Position numbers and translations under genes: made by a program. A stretch of DNA of 64,000 nt, from the NCBI GenBank assembly GCA_030272585.1, contig BSYQ01000007.1, positions 748,001-812,000 of the forward strand, in the 5' to 3' direction. The stretch is from Bryopsis sp. KO-2023 (lineage: Eukaryota > Chlorophyta > Ulvophyceae > Bryopsidales > Bryopsidaceae). Below are positions 61,147-64,000 of this stretch, in pieces. Every line of letters begins with the position of its first letter. The first letter of the stretch is position 1. Under the pieces are notes generated by a model, which ran no database searches, had not been told where the DNA came from, and saw nothing but the letters and a program-made list of their open reading frames with translations.

Positions 61147-62276
61147 CCGTCCCTGCGCACAAACATCACACGCTTCTCAATTCCCTCCTCGACGCATCTC
61201 CGTCGACCAGTGCGGAACGCTGACGAGCGTGCCGCGGTCGAAGAAAGTTATTGATATACCTTCTGTCGCGGTCGAAAAGACAAACGTCCTGCACACGCTC
61301 CTAACAGGTTTCTGTCAACCTCTTACAAACAATTATGAAAACCTGTCTACTGCCGACTATCGAGTTCTTGACAAAACGCTGGTTGTGCTGTTTTCCGCGC
61401 TCTCTTAACCGTCAGCTGACATGTCCCAAAGCGCGTGAACTCCTACGAGGCCATTGCCCCGAGCAAAACCACCAACCGCAATCCCCACCACTTCCTTCCC
61501 TTCCATTACTCACCTCCGAAAGAATAACGTTCGCGACATCGACACGAGTCAAAGACTAAGAGCGCGACGACCGATTGGAAACGAGACAGACGATTGCAAC
61601 GCTGGTCGCTGGAGTTAAGCGGAGTCGAGCATTACCTTGGCGGGAGATCTCGAGCCCTCGCGACCGAGCTCTTAGGTGACAAGCTGAGCGCTTCTCTGCC
61701 CGACTGGCTTCGTCACCAACAGTTTTTGTTATGGAAGCAAGGACACAGGCTTGCGTGTTGAGTCGTGGGAGTCTTTCCCAAGACACCAAACAGGGGAAGG
61801 AAAGAGTGTGACAGACACTGTCCAATCACGTATTCCTTTCTCCGCGAACTTCTGGCGAATATTTCGCAATCAGACGCTGGAAGGCACACCTGTCATGGTA
61901 CTCGGTGATGTACTTTCGTACACTACTAACTACTGGAGGGGTTTCGCTTCATCCTTTTGGGGAGTGGAAATTTCATGAACACAGGGAGTTGGGTTATTTC
62001 CTTTGGGGTTCTCTTTTACCCCTTTGTTTTTTCTTTCATTTCCATGCACGGTTACTCTCTTGAGCAGCGATTGGATTTGGTGGCTCCCCACCGTTGATCA
62101 ACACACAACTGGGGCGTTTTTCTGTCGCGCGCGCGCTCCAATCATTTTAAATCCTGCACCCAAACGCTGAACCTCCTAACTCGAAAATCATGATTTGATT
62201 TGATTTAACTCGGGTTACACCTTTGCAGTGTGATGATTGTCCAGAAGATTTTGGCCTTCTGGAGCGTGGTTACGTC
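61147..62276. other. Intergenic region between divergent bZIP and UNG genes (1.1 kb)
   Basis: No gene, tRNA or repeat recognised. The two flanking genes point away from each other, so both promoters should be here. A strong acceptor-like CACCTTTGCAG ends at 62228 just before the UNG frame, so an upstream non-coding or coding UNG exon inside this region is possible. Confidence 0.5.
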
Positions 62277-64000
62277 ATGGTGTTCGCAATGATGAACCTG
62301 CCCAGAAGGCAGCTCCCGCTTTTACCCCAGAAAGGGATGCCCCTTCGCCCCACCACCACGGTATTTCGAAAACTTCAACGGTCGGCAAGGATGCCCAAGA
62401 GAGGAATACGAGACTTTTTCCACAAAGTAGAGGGAAGCGGGTCGAAGAAACGCAAAGAGGTATACTTCCGATTTTCACTTTTGCGTTATCGCGCCAGGGC
62501 TAGGAATCGCTCAAGAAATATGCTTGTAAAGGATACCGCCTCAGGGATGGGGGGAAACATCATTTTGAGTCTGCCGTGCATAGTTCTATCGAGGAAACAT
62601 CAGTAGGGACGTCTGCAGGAATGACGAAAATGCACATTTCCTTGCACAGGATCCGAGTGTTGCGCCCACAGGCGAATTCCTGAACGAAAAAGAGAAATCT
62701 ACCGCTGTGAGTGTGAATGAGAACTTGCCTTTGGGCGAATTTCGGACGGGGTCAAAAGGACAAGACGGTGATGAGAATGGAGACACTGTTGAACAAGGGG
62801 AGGCTCCATCTGGTGGAAAGGAAGGCACCAGCGCGGACGGCGAAGGAAACGAATCGACTGATGCACAGCAAGGCTTAATATTAGCGAACCGAAACAGTGC
62901 CTTAGCCAGGCAGGTCGGTGGAAAAACATAAATCCTTGGAAAAGAAGATAAGTTTTGTGTTTCTGCATTTCATCCTGTTGTTCATCTTGCATTTATTCAC
63001 AAAATGAGTTTTAAAAGATAAAAACTAGAAGTAGGGTCCAAATCGCTGGGTTGCATAGTGGATAGGCTACAGGGGGTTTCAGCCATGCTGCAATGTTCAA
63101 AAAACAAGAACAAGAAAACGAATAGAAACAAAAATTTGCACCTGGGTGGCGTATCAAGAAAACCACTGAAAGACAAAAGTTGGTTTTAGGCTGTGACGCG
63201 TGCAAAGGAGAAGGGCGGACATCCCAAACTGAACAGTCTGTTGGTGGAGAAATCATGGGGGGAAAAACTGGAGGCAGAATTCAGCAAACCTTACATGGCC
63301 ACCCTCGAAAGTTTTGTCGAGAAGGAGTGGTCAGAAGGAGCAGTGTTCCCCGCACCCTTTGATATTTTCCGAGCCCTGAACAGCGTTCCATTCGAAAGGT
63401 TTGAACCTGGTTGCTTGAATTTTGTGTTGGAATAATTGTTCATGGCCTAACTCACAGATTCCTGAGAACTGGGCATTAAAAAATGCTGATGAAAATCGAA
63501 CAAATATTTTATGACGACTTCTACTGAGCATTTGTATAGGCAACCTTATCTAAGGCCACTTTGAAGTCTTTCCCCCCTGCCTCGTTCTTAGCTCCTTTTC
63601 AACTGCTGGAAAAGCAGAAAAAATGATCATGGGCCCTGTCACGGCTTTCCATTTGCAAATGGGGAAGGTAGTTTTCACCTGGGCTCGCTTGCTTAGCTTG
63701 CTGTTCTTTTTGAAATAGGGTTCGAGTAGTCATCATTGGGCAGGACCCCTATCACAATACAAACCAAGCGATGGGGCTTTCGTTTTCAGTTCCCAAATCA
63801 GAAAAAGTGCCTTCCAGCTTGCAAAACGTGTACAAGGAAATTATGTCAGACATCGGAGGCACGAAACCTACTCACGGGGATTTGACCAAATGGTCGCTGC
63901 AAGGGGTGCTGCTCTTGAACGCTGTGTTGACGGTGAAAGCCCACAAAGCAAACTCGCATGCCAAGAAAGGGTGGGAAAATTTCACGGAGGCGGCCATTTC
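62277..64000 (+). CDS. UNG: Uracil-DNA glycosylase, family 1 (4 exons seen, 3' end outside window)
   Basis: Removes uracil from DNA to start base excision repair. Exons: 62277-62459, 62650-62913, 63190-63398 and 63719 to beyond 64000; junction phases 0, 0 and 2 all keep frame. Residues are counted from the ATG at 62277. The family-1 catalytic motif GQDPYH is at 226-231 with the water-activating Asp at 228, followed by GLSFSV (uracil-stacking Phe) and LLLNAVLTV (uracil-specifying Asn). The DNA-binding HPSPLS motif would lie beyond the window. Exon 3 carries the usual N-terminal part of the fold ([15 protein letters not shown]). Exon 2 is an acidic, low-complexity linker. Exon 1 holds two possible starts: the ATG at 62391 gives [13 protein letters not shown] plus a KKRK nuclear signal, while the ATG at 62277 adds 38 residues rich in Arg with no acidic residue, like a mitochondrial presequence. 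Confidence 0.93.

Overview
The window is eukaryotic nuclear DNA. Its genes are split by GT-AG introns, it carries a Ty3/Gypsy LTR retrotransposon, and it holds a eukaryote-type uracil-DNA glycosylase and a multi-exon bZIP factor. Compact genes, introns of about 80 to 350 nt and secreted glycine-rich proteins suggest a microbial eukaryote, perhaps an alga or another stramenopile. The sequence alone does not fix the lineage.

Positions 1-55741 are one head-to-tail tandem array with a 4,523-bp unit. Twelve copies are visible. The first is cut only by the window edge, so the array probably continues to the left. The twelfth stops after about 1.36 kb at a junction with unique DNA. The copies are almost identical. 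I found only a few point changes, a 12-bp shorter microsatellite in copies 8 and 10, a small 8-to-14-nt replacement in copy 11, and one retrotransposon in copy 7.

Each complete unit carries, on the minus strand, two three-exon genes, called A and B here. By my splice reading both encode 134-residue secreted glycine-rich proteins: a cleavable signal peptide, then runs of 11 to 22 glycines broken by short motifs such as HWKW, KF, KY and KH. Their first exons are the same length and both introns of each gene are in phase 1, so A and B look like an old duplication that was later amplified as a pair. That gives 11 A and 11 B genes, all apparently identical. This looks like dosage amplification of an extracellular or cell-surface glycine-rich material. 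The conspicuous proline-rich frames on the plus strand are reverse-strand shadows of the glycine codons.

Positions 28132-32776 hold a compact Ty3/Gypsy element of 4,645 bp in the spacer of copy 7. Its 149-bp LTRs are identical and a CTGG target duplication flanks it. It looks whole and inserted after this copy was amplified.

To the right, 55742-58456 is a homopolymer-rich stretch with no recognised gene, though it contains a perfect 13-bp hairpin. Then come two divergent unique genes: a minus-strand bZIP transcription factor (58457-61107, five exons, 536 aa) and a plus-strand uracil-DNA glycosylase (from 62277 or 62391, running off the right edge). About 1.2 kb of probable shared promoter DNA lies between them.
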